Counted from the first letter of the stretch, positions 21,548 to 32,985 are shown. The stretch: DNA of 64,000 nt from Nemertoderma westbladi (GCA_032718475.1 JAUCBJ010007037.1:1-64000); one strand, 5' to 3'. The notes: a model not told the origin generated them from the letters alone. Made by a program: numbers and translations.

Positions 21548-23206
21548 AATTTTGATAATTCTTCAATTATCCTTCAAAGTACCAAAATGGGCTTCATGGT
21601 CCCACGACCTTTACGGAACCCATTCTGATTTCCACGGAGCAGTCTCTCAATGGGAACCCTGATGCGATTTAATAGAATCCTATTGTATAGCTTTGCAGCA
21701 ATCGAGATCAATGAGATTCCCCGAAAAGAACCAAAGAGTGTTAGGTTGCCCTTCTTGGGAACTGGCACCAACTTATTTGTTTTCATTTCTTGTGGGACTC
21801 TCGTTGTTCGGTACATGTCTACTATGGTCGGATAGATGAGCTTCAAACAAGGAAGATGGAGTACTGGAGTAGATGTTATGATTAGATGACTACAGTAGAT
21901 GAGTAGACAACCAGTTATAATAATCCCTTGTTTTTTTAAAAAAGAAGGTGGAAAGCTTTGAATTTATTTTTCTGTGAGCTTTAAACACTCAGGTATTTTA
22001 AAGACCTCAGGGGGAACACCATCTACTCCACTGGCACGATTGGTCTTAATGCTCTTTGCAGCAGCCTTCGCTTCTGCAAAGGAGATATCGCCAATGGGAA
22101 TATTTGGGAGTACAGACTCAGACACTTTCACTTCTATAAAGTTATCAGGAAATACCCTGTCATTATTGAGGAGCTTTTCAAAGTGGGCTTTCCAACCATT
22201 GAGACAATCGGCTGGTAATTCAGCCATAACCTTGGTGGTTGGTTGGCTTTTCCGCCCAGTAAGCAAAATGATCGATTTCCATGCCTGGGATGATTGCCTG
22301 CTGTCGTCAGCATCATTGATGGCATCAACCTGTTGGTTTATTTGCTCCTGTAGATTAACAGAGTACTGCTTGTTCAGGGACCTAGATGCAGCCTTAAATG
22401 CATTCCCCACAACACAATTCACTTATTATTATTAAATGCATTCTTGGCCGCTGTAGTCTTTCTGAGTTGGGACTCTTTATGTGCCTTATAAAGGTCATTT
22501 CGGCACTTCTGAATTTTGTTGTCAGTCCAGGGGGGCCCTTTTCCTGTTTCGAGTGTATACAGGAACTGTTTGTGCAGATGCTAACTTAACTGCTTCTGTA
22601 AAGGCAGTATAGCCCTCACAGTAATCTGCCGCCTCAGAGGCAAGAACCTCATACCTGTTGCTCAGCTGTAGTGCGAAGCTGGATCTCACAATTGGCTGTT
22701 ACAACAAAGAGGACCAGTCATGCCGCGGCAAAGCATATTTCGTTGTTCTGCTAGCACGCAGACTAAGTCTCACCTTGGCCACAATAAGGCGGTGATCACT
22801 AGAGAACGGTCGAAGTGTAAATGCAATACAGTCTTGTATAGAGCTTCTGTGTTTCCTACGAAACAGAATATGGTCTATCTGTCACTTGTGACCACTGGGT
22901 CCACTATGAGTCCATAGCTTTCCAGTTTGCTTCTTGAACTGGGTTCCAGCCGAAAACAATCCATTTCCAGAGATAAAATCCTGAAGACGGACATAATTTC
23001 GGTTAACACTATTGCTATAGACCTAGGGCGATGTAGGTGATTGATGTAGACTTGCATTAAAGTCTCTCAGGAATGTTAAGAATGCATGCTGATCCACTCC
23101 ATCAGTAGCTGCTTGTAGATTGTGGTATAAATTTTCCACCTCATCTACAGGGGCAACACTAGTTGTAGAGTAGCACACAATCAGAACCACCTTAGGAAAC
23201 TTCTTA
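21548..23206 (-). pseudogene. LINE-R copy A (minus), RT to endonuclease part
   Basis: This is colinear with the complement of the long LINE-R copy (about 38205 back to 36735), covering the first RT blocks (KKGNLTLFGSFRGISLIS, GNQNGFRKGRGTM), the linker (WKAHFEKLLNNDRV) and the endonuclease (SQIDHILF region). It is broken by an insertion of about 120 bp at 21846-21965, by a 27-bp insertion at 22406-22432, and by several indels in the endonuclease. It resumes at 24237 after another LINE-R copy inserted on the opposite strand. It is 3'-truncated at 21548. Confidence 0.9.
22406..22432. mobile_element. 27-bp micro-insertion with 11-bp target duplication
   Basis: TAAATGCATTC occurs at 22395-22405 and 22433-22443. 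The 27 bases between are absent from the other LINE-R copies (37480-37510, 44610-44640). On the minus strand they begin with AAT repeats. This looks like an extremely truncated retrotransposition. Confidence 0.75.
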
Positions 23207-24249
23207 CACGAAAACACGGTGACACAAAACCATTTGAAGTGTTATGGGGCGTCCTCCAAGGAGACACACTTGCACCATTCTTGTTCATTATTGTGGTTGA
23301 CTATGTTCTACGCATGTCCTTAGATCATCATAATGATGATGGGGTGATGATAACTCCACCTACTGGCTCCAGAAGTCGAGGAAATCCTGCCAAGTACCTA
23401 ACTGATCTAGACTTTGCTGATGACTTAGGAGTACTCTCAGAATCATTAGAGGGAGCCCAACGGCTCCTCAGCTCATTAGAACATGCTGCTTCTAGTGTTG
23501 GTCTTTTTATTAACTCCAGAAAGACCAAAATTCTGACAGTTAACTTTTAAAGTCCTCAGCAAGTATCTGATCGGATGAGCATAAGCTCAAAGGATGGTAT
23601 GCTTGAGCATGCGTACGACTTCTGTTACCAGGGATCATGGATCCGGAAGTCAGGTGATGACCTTCGAATACGTAAGGGAAAGGCATGGGCAGCCTTGAAT
23701 AGGCTTTCCAGGATTTGGAAGTCACCGAGAATTAATCGGAAACATAAGGTCCGATTATTTAGAGCAGCAGTAGTTCCAGTACTCCTCTACGGGAGTCCAT
23801 GCTGGGCTCTAACTGCTGAGTACACCAAATCTCTGGATGGCACATTCACATGAATGCTACGCCGGGTTCATTGTGTCAAGTACAATGCACATATCTCCAA
23901 CCAGACACTATATAACATTGGAGGTGTCTCATTGGTTCCCCCAAGCTTGACACTAGAACAAAATCGCCTCCGCTTTGCAGGACATTGCTTTCGCCGTGAG
24001 GACCAGCCAGTGCATAATCTTGTACTTGTACTTTGGCAGCCTTATGGAGTGAATAAGCATGGTGGACAGCCCATGACTTTCTTGAGACGCATCTTAAAGG
24101 ACACTGGCCTTAAAAGATGCGGATGATCTAGCAAATGTCATGGGTGATAGGGAGTTGTTGCGGTGCAATTTTGTTGACAAGCCGGCACAGCATTCTTAAA
24201 AATGCAGATGCAATGCAGCATGCCGATCCTAGTAGTAGGAAACTTCTTA
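23207..24249 (+). pseudogene. LINE-R copy inserted in copy A, 5'-truncated
   Basis: On the plus strand it begins within the RT (FEVLWGVLQGDTLAPFLF), and the catalytic DFADDLGVLSES and the C-terminal LRFAGHCFRRED region follow. It ends in the family's TAG repeats at 24238. Target duplication: TAGGAAACTTCTTA at 23193-23206 and 24236-24249. An in-frame stop at about 23548 (TAA in place of GAA), a stop replacing R in TFTRMLRR (about 23851) and a duplicated VLVL stretch show it is dead. Confidence 0.92.
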
Positions 24250-24996
24250 GCCAGTCTTCCAGAACATGAGAAGTGGCAACGGATGATGCGGTTAGAGATT
24301 TGGTCGATTTTGTCCAATATTGCATGTGCAGTTGGATTCATCAATAGACCAATTCCACCATTGCCACTATCATCTGCTGACGCGAGGGCGAGTCGCCAAC
24401 CGCCCCCCATGTCCTTAATCAGAACCCCATCAGTCTGTCCAGTCTGCCGATTATGTCCGGTAATTCCACTGGCCTCTAGTGGCCGGACCTCCGCATTACT
24501 AATGCAATCCATAGTGGGGGTTGGGGGGTGCTTTTTTGCCGAGTCAGCTCTCGGGGCAAATACCACACCCTGGTTTGCCATTCCACAGGGTGGGTGTCGC
24601 ATTGAAGTCAGATATGAGGCCCATCACCCATATCTACTCTGGCGCACATGACCCACCATTGGCTGTTGCTGCTCATCTGCTGGGTCATGCCCTGTACCCT
24701 TGCTGCCAGGTGCAGGTCGCAGTGAAGTGAACTCAGAGTGGACATGACAACACTCTACTCTTGACCAGCCATTGGTAGATCACCATCTGCCTGGTCAGGC
24801 CATATACCCCTGCAGCCAAGTATATGGGTCCTTAATCCAGGACCAAGGGCGTCCTTATCCCAGAACGAAGGGGGTCCTAGTTACAGGACCAGATTTGCCC
24901 TAGTAAGAGGGTCTATGCAGCTACAGGTGGCACCTCCTTTATGCTGCATGGAGGTGGCAAGTTTTCTTGATCAATGACCTAGAATACCTGATGCAT
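24237..24996 (-). pseudogene. LINE-R copy A (minus), 5' end
   Basis: Continuation of copy A beyond the nested insertion, complementary to about 36735 back to 35655. It covers the start of the endonuclease, the N-terminal low-complexity region and the 5' untranslated part, ending near 'aatacctgatgc'. It lacks part of the sequence between 36186 and 36520 of the long copy. Confidence 0.85.
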
Positions 24997-25636
24997 CTAC
25001 AATCGTAGAATACGTCGTGATTTTCAGCCTTCTCTTTTTCAGCACTTACAACTTTGTTTAGTCAAGCGTGTTTACAACGTTCGGATGGGTGGGTATCAGG
25101 TTTGATGTAATCTTTTTCACAGGTGCCTTATCTTTTAACTAAATCGAATTTCGTAAAATTATGTCTCGAATCTTTTGGTAGCAACACTTCAAAATTATTG
25201 GATGCGGTTGTCTCACGTCATCCCTCGAACTTTGTTCTCAGTGATCCTTCCAATAATCCTTTAAATAAATTCGAAATCTGAGGGGCCTAAGGAAGTATCA
25301 AATTGACTTAATATTTTTGTCAATTATTTTTTAATACTTCTGCTCGTCGTACTCCCCCAGATCATCTGGAATCTCTTTTACTCCTGGGACTACCACATTG
25401 CATCCCCACCATTCCGAATCAATCAATACTGTTACTCTGCATTGCATATTATTATATTCAGACTGTGCTATTATCAACTACTGTGATTATCAACACTGAC
25501 AATTTAACTCTTTGTTTTCAACGGCCTTCGGCCTAACGTATCCAGCAGTCAGCCAGCAGCTAACAAACGCGACGACGCGTACAACCTACACCGGTCGGGA
25601 GCTGATACTGCCAACTCCGTCAGTCCCGTCAGAAAG
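24997..25636. other. Unassigned region between LINE-R and SatA
   Basis: No coding frame of interest. The sequence is unique in the window and of mixed composition. It could be ordinary intergenic DNA. Confidence 0.4.
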
Positions 25637-26883
25637 ATAGTAAAATAATACTGTAAGATATTACTGTAAGATATTACTTTAAGATATTACTGTAACATAT
25701 TACTGTAAGATATTACTGTAAGATATTACTGTAAGATATTACTGTAAGATATTACTGTAAGATATTACTGTAAGATATTACTGCAAGATATCACTGTAAT
25801 ATATAACTGTAAGATAGTACTGTAAGATATTACTGCAAGATATTACTGTAAAATATTACTGTAAGATATAACTGTAATATATAACTGTAAGATAGTACTG
25901 TAAGATATTACTGCAAGATATTACTGTAAAATATTACTGGAAGATATTACTGTAAGATATTACTGTAAGATATTACTGTAAGTTATAACTGTAAGATAGT
26001 GCTGTAAGATATTACTGTAAAATATTACTGTAACATATAGCTGTAATATATAACTGTAAGATAGTACTGTAATATATTACTGTAAGATATTACTGTAAAA
26101 TATTACTGTAAGATATAACTGTAAGATAGAACTGTAAGATATTACTGTAAGATATTACTGTAAGATATTACTGTAAGATATTACTGTAAGATATTACTGT
26201 AAGATATTACTGTAAGATATTACTGTAAGATATTACTGTAAGATATTACTGTAAGATATTACTGCAAGATATCACTGTAAGATATTACTGTAAGATATTA
26301 CTGTAAGATATTACTGTAAAATATAACTGTAATATATAACTGTAAGATAGTACTGTAAGATATTACTGTAAGATAATACTGTAAAATATTACTGTAAGAT
26401 ATAACTGTAAGATAGAACTGTAAGATATTACTGTAAGATATTACTGTAAGATATTACTGTAAGATATTACTGTAAGATATTACTGCAAGATATCACTGTA
26501 AGATATTACTGTAAGATATTACTGTAAGATATTACTGTAAGATATAACTGTAATATATAACTGTAAGATAGTACTGTAAGATATTACTGTAAGATATTAC
26601 TGTAAAATATTACTGGAAGATATTACTGTAAGATATTACTGTAAGATATTACTGTAAGTTATAACTGTAAGATAGTGCTATAAGATATTACTTTAAGATA
26701 TTACTGTAACATATAGCTGTAATATATAACTGTAAGATAGTACTGTAAGATATTACTGCAAGATATTACTGTAAGTTATAATAGTAAGATAGTGCTGTAA
26801 GATATTACTGTAAGATATTACTGTAACATATAGCTGTAATATATAACTGTAAGATAGTACTGTAAGATATTACTGTAAGATAT
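25637..26883. repeat. SatA array, left arm around the RLE-type LINE
   Basis: 13-bp units as at 8239 but with a different variant set: 'gatagtactg', 'aatatataactg' and 'gatattactgcaagatatc'. The same variants occur in the right arm at 31158-32108, so the two arms were one array before the LINE inserted. Confidence 0.96.
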
Positions 26884-27021
26884 GGTTTCAGTTTGTTGTT
26901 TATTTAGTTTATATGCTCACAGACTACTGTCAGACTTCCTGGTGCCAACGGATACTGAGTTTGAGTTCTAGAGTAGAACTTACAACCGCGTCACCTGCGT
27001 TCTGCGTTAGTCCTACTCGCG

Positions 27022-27836
27022 ATGCCCTGCTGCACTTGCAGTAACTCCGGCTCGGGTAGCCGTTGTAAGAGGTGCGCCTGCGTAAATGCGGGACGTGTTT
27101 GTACAAACTGTGCACCGGGAAAGAAGAGGAACTGTTCCAACGACGGGGGGACATCTTCCTCGCAGCCGCTGCCTTCCCCTACCGAGAGAAGCTTATCCGT
27201 TGATTCCGTTCCGGGTTCACTTTCGCAGCCGTTGCCAGTGGATAGTGGTGGTTGGTTATTAGGAGAAGAGGGAGACGATGACTGGCATGACACATTGGTG
27301 GACTTTGATGCAACGTTAACTAATGTAACCAGTCTTTTGAGTGTCCCAGCGGCTAGCGATTCGGGTGTCCCAGTGGCCAATGCGTCGGGTCCCCCCCAAG
27401 CTCCAACGTCGTTTGTTGTCACTCACCAGGTCCCCATTGTTACAGGTATTGTGGCTGTCCCCCCTGCCCCAACGGTGTCAGGGGCTGTCCCCCCAGTTCC
27501 CACGGTGCCAGGAGTTGTCCCTACGTGGTCTGGGGTTATCCCCCCTTTCCCCCCTGGACCCACGGCGTCTAGTGGTGTCCCCCCTGCACCCACGGTGTCA
27601 GGAGTTGTCCCCACGGTGTCTGGGGTTGTCCCCCCAGTACCCACGGTGTCTGGAGGTGTCCCCCCTGTACCCACAGTGTCAGGAGTTGTCCCCACGGTGT
27701 CTGGGATTGTCCCCCCTGTACCCACGGTGTCAGAGGTGGTCCCCCCTGTACCCACGGTTTCTGGGGATGTGCCCCCTGTACCTACGGTGTCAGGAGTCAT
27801 CCCCACGGTGTCTGGGGTTGTCCCCCAGTACCCACG
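27022..27836 (+). CDS. RLE-type LINE protein, N-terminal part before the frameshift
   Basis: The ATG at 27022 opens a Cys-rich domain in the first about 45 residues (CCTCSNSG, CKRCACVNAGRVCTNC, NCSN), resembling CXC-type zinc modules found at the N-terminus of related elements in aquatic invertebrates. A Ser/Pro-rich acidic linker and a long repeat of the type VPPVPTVSG (27440-27960) follow. The repeat is encoded by C-rich DNA units. At about 27822-27826 one unit has a run of five C where the others have six (GTTGTCCCCC versus GTTGTCCCCCC). After this point the frame turns into shadow sequence, while the true frame continues in the next feature. Restoring one base would give 1271 codons including the stop. 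It is either a real mutation or an assembly error in a homopolymer. Confidence 0.85.
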
Positions 27837-30833
27837 GTGTCAGGAGTTGTCCCCGCGGTGTCAGGAGTTGTCCCTACGGTGCCTGGGGTTGTCCCCCCAG
27901 TACCCACGGTGTCTGGGGTTGTCCCCCATGTACCCACGGTGTCAGGAGTTGTCCCAACGACGGATCCCCCAAATCGACCGGGCACCCCAGGTCCTCAGCT
28001 GGGGCCACCCTGTCATACGGGTCCCCCTACAAACGATGCAGGTCTCGCACATCAGCCTGGTGCATCTAGTCTGTTGTACCCCCCTACCCAGATGGGACCC
28101 ACATTTACTGGTGACACCACTCACTTCGGCCGGCACTGGAGTACGAACCCACCCGTCAACACAGACCCGCAGGACCTGATGGTGAGGGCTTTTGGGGCCC
28201 CCTTGGTTGGGAAGGGGCCCGCGCCGGACTGTCTCCTCCATCAGTGGAGACGAGCTACCCAGCTGTGTGGTGCAAAGTATAGACTGCCAGGGGGCGCTGT
28301 AGGGAGAGATGTAGTCGAGCTGATGGCGGCAGAGTCAAGGGCCTTCTTAACGGGGCTGCAGCACAACGCCGCCATCGCGCGCTCGGAGCGGATCCTGTTA
28401 GCCGAGTCGCTGCTCCTCCACCGCGACCCAAAGGTCATGAAGGCAGCTGATATCCGTCACCTTCTAATACGTAGACAGGAGATGTGGAGGTCTGGGCAGC
28501 TCGAGGCGCTGCTTCAAGAGGCTGAACGCAGCTCCCTTAAGTTTGGGAGGGGGCAGAAGGGTAAACGTAAGTCGGCCGAGGATGACAAAGAGAACACTGT
28601 CCGTGTATTCACTCGGTTGATGCTGGAAGGGAAGATCCGTAGCGCAGTAAGATGGGTAACAAGCCGGGAGAGTGGGGGAGTGTTAGATCCTAATGACGAG
28701 GTGGATATGGGAGGGCAGAAGGTTAAGGTCCTTGACCTTTTACGAGCCAAGCATTCCCCTGCTTCCCCACCCCCGCCAGAATCTCTAATCCAAACCGACC
28801 AGGACCTCCCTACTCGAGTGGATGTGGACATCACGGCCTCGCATATCGAGACTGCAGCGCGCCGACTACATGGCGGCGCCGGACCTGCCGGGACTGACTC
28901 AACGCGGTGGGGTGACTTCCTCCTCCGGTATGGTGCCCACAGTGAACGCCTCCGTGACTCAGTTGCGGGAATAGCAAGAGCCCTCGCGAACTCAGTCGTA
29001 CCCTGGGAGTCAGTGCGTGCCCTGATGTCCTGCCGTTTGATCGCCCTGGACAAATGCCCGGGGGTCCGCCCAATCGGCATCGGGGAATGTCTGCGGCGGA
29101 TTCTCGGCCGATCCATGGCGGAAGCGACGGGCGATGACGTCACTGCGACCTGCGGCGCCGAGCAGCTCTCCGCAGGCACGTTAGCCGGGGTGGAGGCCGC
29201 CGTCCACACGATGGCGGAGTTGTTCGAGGAGCGGAAGGAGGACGGCTGGGGGGTTCTCCTCGTTGACGCGTCCAACGCGTTCAACTCGCTGAACAGGACG
29301 GCCGCGCTGTGGAACGCCCGCCAGAAGTGGCCCAGGTGCTCCCTGTTTCTATTTAATTGCTACAGGGGGCACAGTATCCTAACCATCCGTGGGACAGAGG
29401 AGATACTATTCAGCTTGGAGGGAACCACTCAAGGAGACCCCCTCGCGATGCTGGAGTACTCCTCAGGTATCCTCCCCCTCATCCACCGCCTCCGGAAGCC
29501 GCCTGTACTCCAGAATTGGTTCGCCGATGACTCGTCTGCGGCTGGTAAACTGCAACTCATCCTTGAGTGGTTCCTCGAACTGCAGCGGTTCGGCCCAACC
29601 CTTGGATACTTCCCCGAACCCAGCAAAAGCTACCTCGTGGTAGTTCCCCAATTCATGGAGGAAGCAGAAAGAGTGTTCGCAGGCCATTCCGTGAACATTG
29701 TGACGGGAAATGGATTCCTCGGGGGATTTGTTGGTGAAGACGCTGAAAGGAAGGGTTTCGTTCGCGCCAAGGTTGCTGCCTGGGTAGCATCGGTGGACCG
29801 CCTTGCCGAGATGGCGGTGTCCCAGCCCCAAACCGCATTCGCCGCCATGGCCTGCTCCCTCCAGAGGGAGTGGGCCTACCTACAGCGGGTATCCCCTGAC
29901 TGTGGTGACGAGTACCAGCCACTGGAGGAGGCAATCGTACAGAGATTCCTGCCGGCCGTCTTCGGCGGCCCAATATCCTCCAATGAACGCAGCCTGCTCG
30001 CCCTCTCCCCACGGATGGCAGGAATGGGACTGCGGAATCCAGCAACCGAGGCCCCACATTCATACGCCGTATCGTGGGCGGGAACCAGATCCCTTGCCGA
30101 GGCCATTTTGGGACACCGCGAGTACTCCAACGCACAACACCTTGGTTGTCTACAGCGGGCAAGGAAGGAAGGACGGGAGCAGCAGCTTGGGAGAGAGAAA
30201 TCCAACTTGGAAGCTGTGCTGGAGGAACTGCCACTGGACCGCCGGCGGACTGTACAACGTACCGCCGACTTCCGTTCGAGTGGGTGGATCTCCTCCCTGC
30301 CCATGGCCGACCACCAGATGGACCTGTCCCCCCTGGAGTTCCGGGACGCGCTGGCGATCCGATACGGCCGCCCCCTGGCGGCAGTGCCAAGCCGGTGCGA
30401 TGGGTGCGGGGCCGCCTTCAATTTAAACCACGGTCTAAATTGTAAAAATGGCGGCCTCGTTATACAGCGCCATAACGAACTACGGGACGTGGTTGGAGAC
30501 CTCTCGGCTATGGCTTTCGGACCTCGAAACGTAGTCTGCGAGCCGGTTGTCCGCGAGCAGCAGGGAGTGGAGGGTGCCGCAGGTCTTCGGTGCGATGTGG
30601 GGATACGGGGTGCGCTAAACCCACAGACCCAGGCGTTGATAGACATTCGGGTTATCAACCTTGACGCCGGGTCCTATGTGGGTCGCACCCCAATGTCTAT
30701 CCTCGAGTCGGCCGAAGACCAAAAGAAGCGGCTGTACGCGGAAGCAGTGACGGCACGACGGGGCGACTTCTCCCCGTTTGTTGCGTCCTGTGACGGCGTA
30801 CTCGCTCCGCAGGCAAACCACCTGATAGGCTGA
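27837..30833 (+). CDS. RLE-type LINE protein: reverse transcriptase and restriction-like endonuclease
   Basis: This is the second frame, continuing the protein after the one-base shift. It opens with the rest of the VPTVSG repeats. The RT domain is at about residues 390-620: VLLVDASNAFNSLNR (A motif Asp), EGTTQGDPLAM (B motif) and WFADDSSAAGK (C motif, two Asp). A GYFPEPSKSYLVV block follows. The C-terminal part has the knuckle CDGCGAAFNLNHGLNC at about 854-869 and then a nuclease core LRCDVGIRG ... LIDIRV, with the two Asp spaced as in restriction-like endonucleases of LINEs. It would nick target DNA and copy the element RNA at the nick. The start shown is only the position where this frame becomes distinct. 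The protein has no stop to 30833 and looks otherwise functional. Confidence 0.9.
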   Translation: MSGVVPAVSGVVPTVPGVVPPVPTVSGVVPHVPTVSGVVPTTDPPNRPGTPGPQLGPPCHTGPPTNDAGLAHQPGASSLLYPPTQMGPTFTGDTTHFGRHWSTNPPVNTDPQDLMVRAFGAPLVGKGPAPDCLLHQWRRATQLCGAKYRLPGGAVGRDVVELMAAESRAFLTGLQHNAAIARSERILLAESLLLHRDPKVMKAADIRHLLIRRQEMWRSGQLEALLQEAERSSLKFGRGQKGKRKSAEDDKENTVRVFTRLMLEGKIRSAVRWVTSRESGGVLDPNDEVDMGGQKVKVLDLLRAKHSPASPPPPESLIQTDQDLPTRVDVDITASHIETAARRLHGGAGPAGTDSTRWGDFLLRYGAHSERLRDSVAGIARALANSVVPWESVRALMSCRLIALDKCPGVRPIGIGECLRRILGRSMAEATGDDVTATCGAEQLSAGTLAGVEAAVHTMAELFEERKEDGWGVLLVDASNAFNSLNRTAALWNARQKWPRCSLFLFNCYRGHSILTIRGTEEILFSLEGTTQGDPLAMLEYSSGILPLIHRLRKPPVLQNWFADDSSAAGKLQLILEWFLELQRFGPTLGYFPEPSKSYLVVVPQFMEEAERVFAGHSVNIVTGNGFLGGFVGEDAERKGFVRAKVAAWVASVDRLAEMAVSQPQTAFAAMACSLQREWAYLQRVSPDCGDEYQPLEEAIVQRFLPAVFGGPISSNERSLLALSPRMAGMGLRNPATEAPHSYAVSWAGTRSLAEAILGHREYSNAQHLGCLQRARKEGREQQLGREKSNLEAVLEELPLDRRRTVQRTADFRSSGWISSLPMADHQMDLSPLEFRDALAIRYGRPLAAVPSRCDGCGAAFNLNHGLNCKNGGLVIQRHNELRDVVGDLSAMAFGPRNVVCEPVVREQQGVEGAAGLRCDVGIRGALNPQTQALIDIRVINLDAGSYVGRTPMSILESAEDQKKRLYAEAVTARRGDFSPFVASCDGVLAPQANHLIG

Positions 30834-31157
30834 TAGGCTGCACCGTTCCTGGGGGCGACCTTTCAGCACCACGATGGGCTGGGTCCGAACTCGCGTCCAG
30901 TTCGCAATAATACGCGGGGCCTCCCATTGTCTACGGGGCTCGCGGGTGAAGTGGAGAAGTGGGCAGGGGTTTGAGGACGGTGCTGGGCTGCCAAGCAAAC
31001 CTACAGTATAGAGACAGTTTTCTAATTAACTTAATTTATTCGATGAGTAAAAATTAATCATTATTCAATTATTTACTGTTTTGGTGACAGTGTGCGTTTG
31101 TCATTTGATAATTTCCACCCTGCATTATTTTCATTTAAAACTTAATGATAATGGTCC

Positions 31158-32108
31158 ATTACTGTAAGATATTACTGTAAAATATTACTGTAAGATATAA
31201 CTGTAAGATAGAACTGTGAGATATTACTGTAAGATATTACTGTAAGATATTACTGTAGTAAGATATTACTGTAAGATATTACTGCAAGATATCACTGTAA
31301 GATATTACTGTAAGATATTACTGTAAGATATTACTGTAAGATATTACTGTAAGATATTACTGTAAGATATAACTGTAATATATAACTGTAAGATAGTACT
31401 GTAAGATATTACTGTAAGATAATACTGTAAAATATTACTGTAAGATATAACTGTAAGATAGAACTGTAAGATATTACTGTAAGATATTACTGTAAGATAT
31501 TACTCTAAGATATTACTGTAAGATATTTCTGCAAGATATCACTGTAAGATATTACTGTAAGATATTACTGTAAGATATTACTGTAAGATATTACTGTAAG
31601 ATATAACTGTAATATATAACTGTAAGATAGTACTGTAAGATATTACTGTAAGATATTACTGTAAAATATTACTGTAAGATATAACTGTAAGATAGAACTG
31701 TAAGATATTACTTTAAGATATAACTGTAAGATAGAACTGTAAGATATTACTTTAAGATATTACTATAAGATATTACTGTAAGATAGTAGTGTAAAATAAT
31801 ACTGTAAGAAATTACTATAAAATATTACTGTAAGATATTACTGTAAGATAGTACTGTAAGATATTACTATAAAATATTACTGTAAGATATTACTGTAAGA
31901 TACTACTGTAAGATCGTACTGTAAGATATTACTATAAAATATTACTGTAAGATATTACTGTAAGATATTACTGTAAGATATAACTGTAAGATATAACTGT
32001 AAGATATTGCTGTAAGATCGTAATGTAAGATATTACTGTAAGATATTACTGTAAGATATTACTGTAAGATATTACTGTAAGATATTACTGTATGATATTA
32101 CTGTAAAA
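31158..32108. repeat. SatA array, right arm
   Basis: 13-bp units with the same variant set as the left arm, including 'actgcaagatatcactg' near 31280 and 31525. Variants become more frequent towards 32108. Confidence 0.96.
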
Positions 32109-32985
32109 CTCGAAACGTTTATAACTTATGAATATTATTTCATTGTTTTTAAGTACTTTAATATATTAATATTATGATGTTAAATAAAACATAGATTATA
32201 ATTAAAAATTCAACGCTTGAGACAATATTGGAAGAGTAAAATTATAACGTGATTAAAACACTGTTAAAAAAACTCTAATTGAAATAAATATAAGATTCCA
32301 ATTTTGAGCAAAACATTTTTGCCAAGCAAAGCCACTCTGTATCTCAAACAGTACTACATGTTTGTGAGTTAGTAGGTAATATAAATGATTGATGTTGCTT
32401 TCATACATTATACTACTCAACTCAGATCATACTGTTTGTGTAAGTAATGGTATGGAGTACATAGATGACTGCGTAGAGCACAGACGTCATATCTTCCTAC
32501 AACAGGTTTGAGTTTAACTGGAAGTAACAGATTGAAGGTTTCAGTTCCATTGTAGGCCTACAATAATGATTCGTTTTATAGTTTAATCTACGACTCATTG
32601 CCGCGTATCAACAGTATATAGAACGCCACGTGTCTTTAGCGAGAGTTTTATATAACAGCTAGATGGAGCAGCCGCACTGCAGAACTACTGGGGAATTTAA
32701 GTTATTATTTGACATTTTATTAATTCGGTTAACCACATAACAATAAAACACAACAAACCAACAACGTTTTGTTCCACACACAGGAAGAGCCTCACCAGAG
32801 CAGAGGCCAGCCAGAAAGACACATTATAAAAAACCAAAAAATACTGGTATAATACAACACTATACTAACAGTAAAAAACAACAGGTAGGCCTAATTAAAT
32901 CATGGGGGTCGAGCCACAACGCGAGTGGAACCAGTAGTGTAGAGTAACTATTTAAATATGAACAATAATAATGTTAAGTTTAATG
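32109..32985. other. AT-rich region, nothing recognised
   Basis: No reading frame of interest and no repeat shared with the rest of the window was seen. Confidence 0.45.

Larger units (their letters stand above)
26884..31157 (+). mobile_element. RLE-type single-ORF non-LTR retrotransposon inserted in SatA
   Basis: The body is 4274 bp: a 138-bp leader, one long ORF (27022-30833, one frameshift) and a 324-bp 3' part with no poly-A. Domain order: N-terminal Cys cluster, repeated Pro/Val linker, reverse transcriptase, C-x2-C-x7-H-x3-C knuckle, restriction-like endonuclease. This is the layout of the early-branching site-specific LINEs (R2, R4, NeSL and CRE groups and relatives). SatA lies directly on both sides. 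Confidence 0.9.

Noticed and set aside
27423-27985. Minus-strand frames rich in GTGGTTPDTV-like repeats
   Set aside because: They are the antisense of the proline-valine repeat of the RLE-LINE protein, which has clear domains on the plus strand.
28514-30998. Several long frames on the minus strand and other plus phases over the RLE-LINE
   Set aside because: High GC content lowers stop frequency; only one phase has the RT, knuckle and nuclease motifs.
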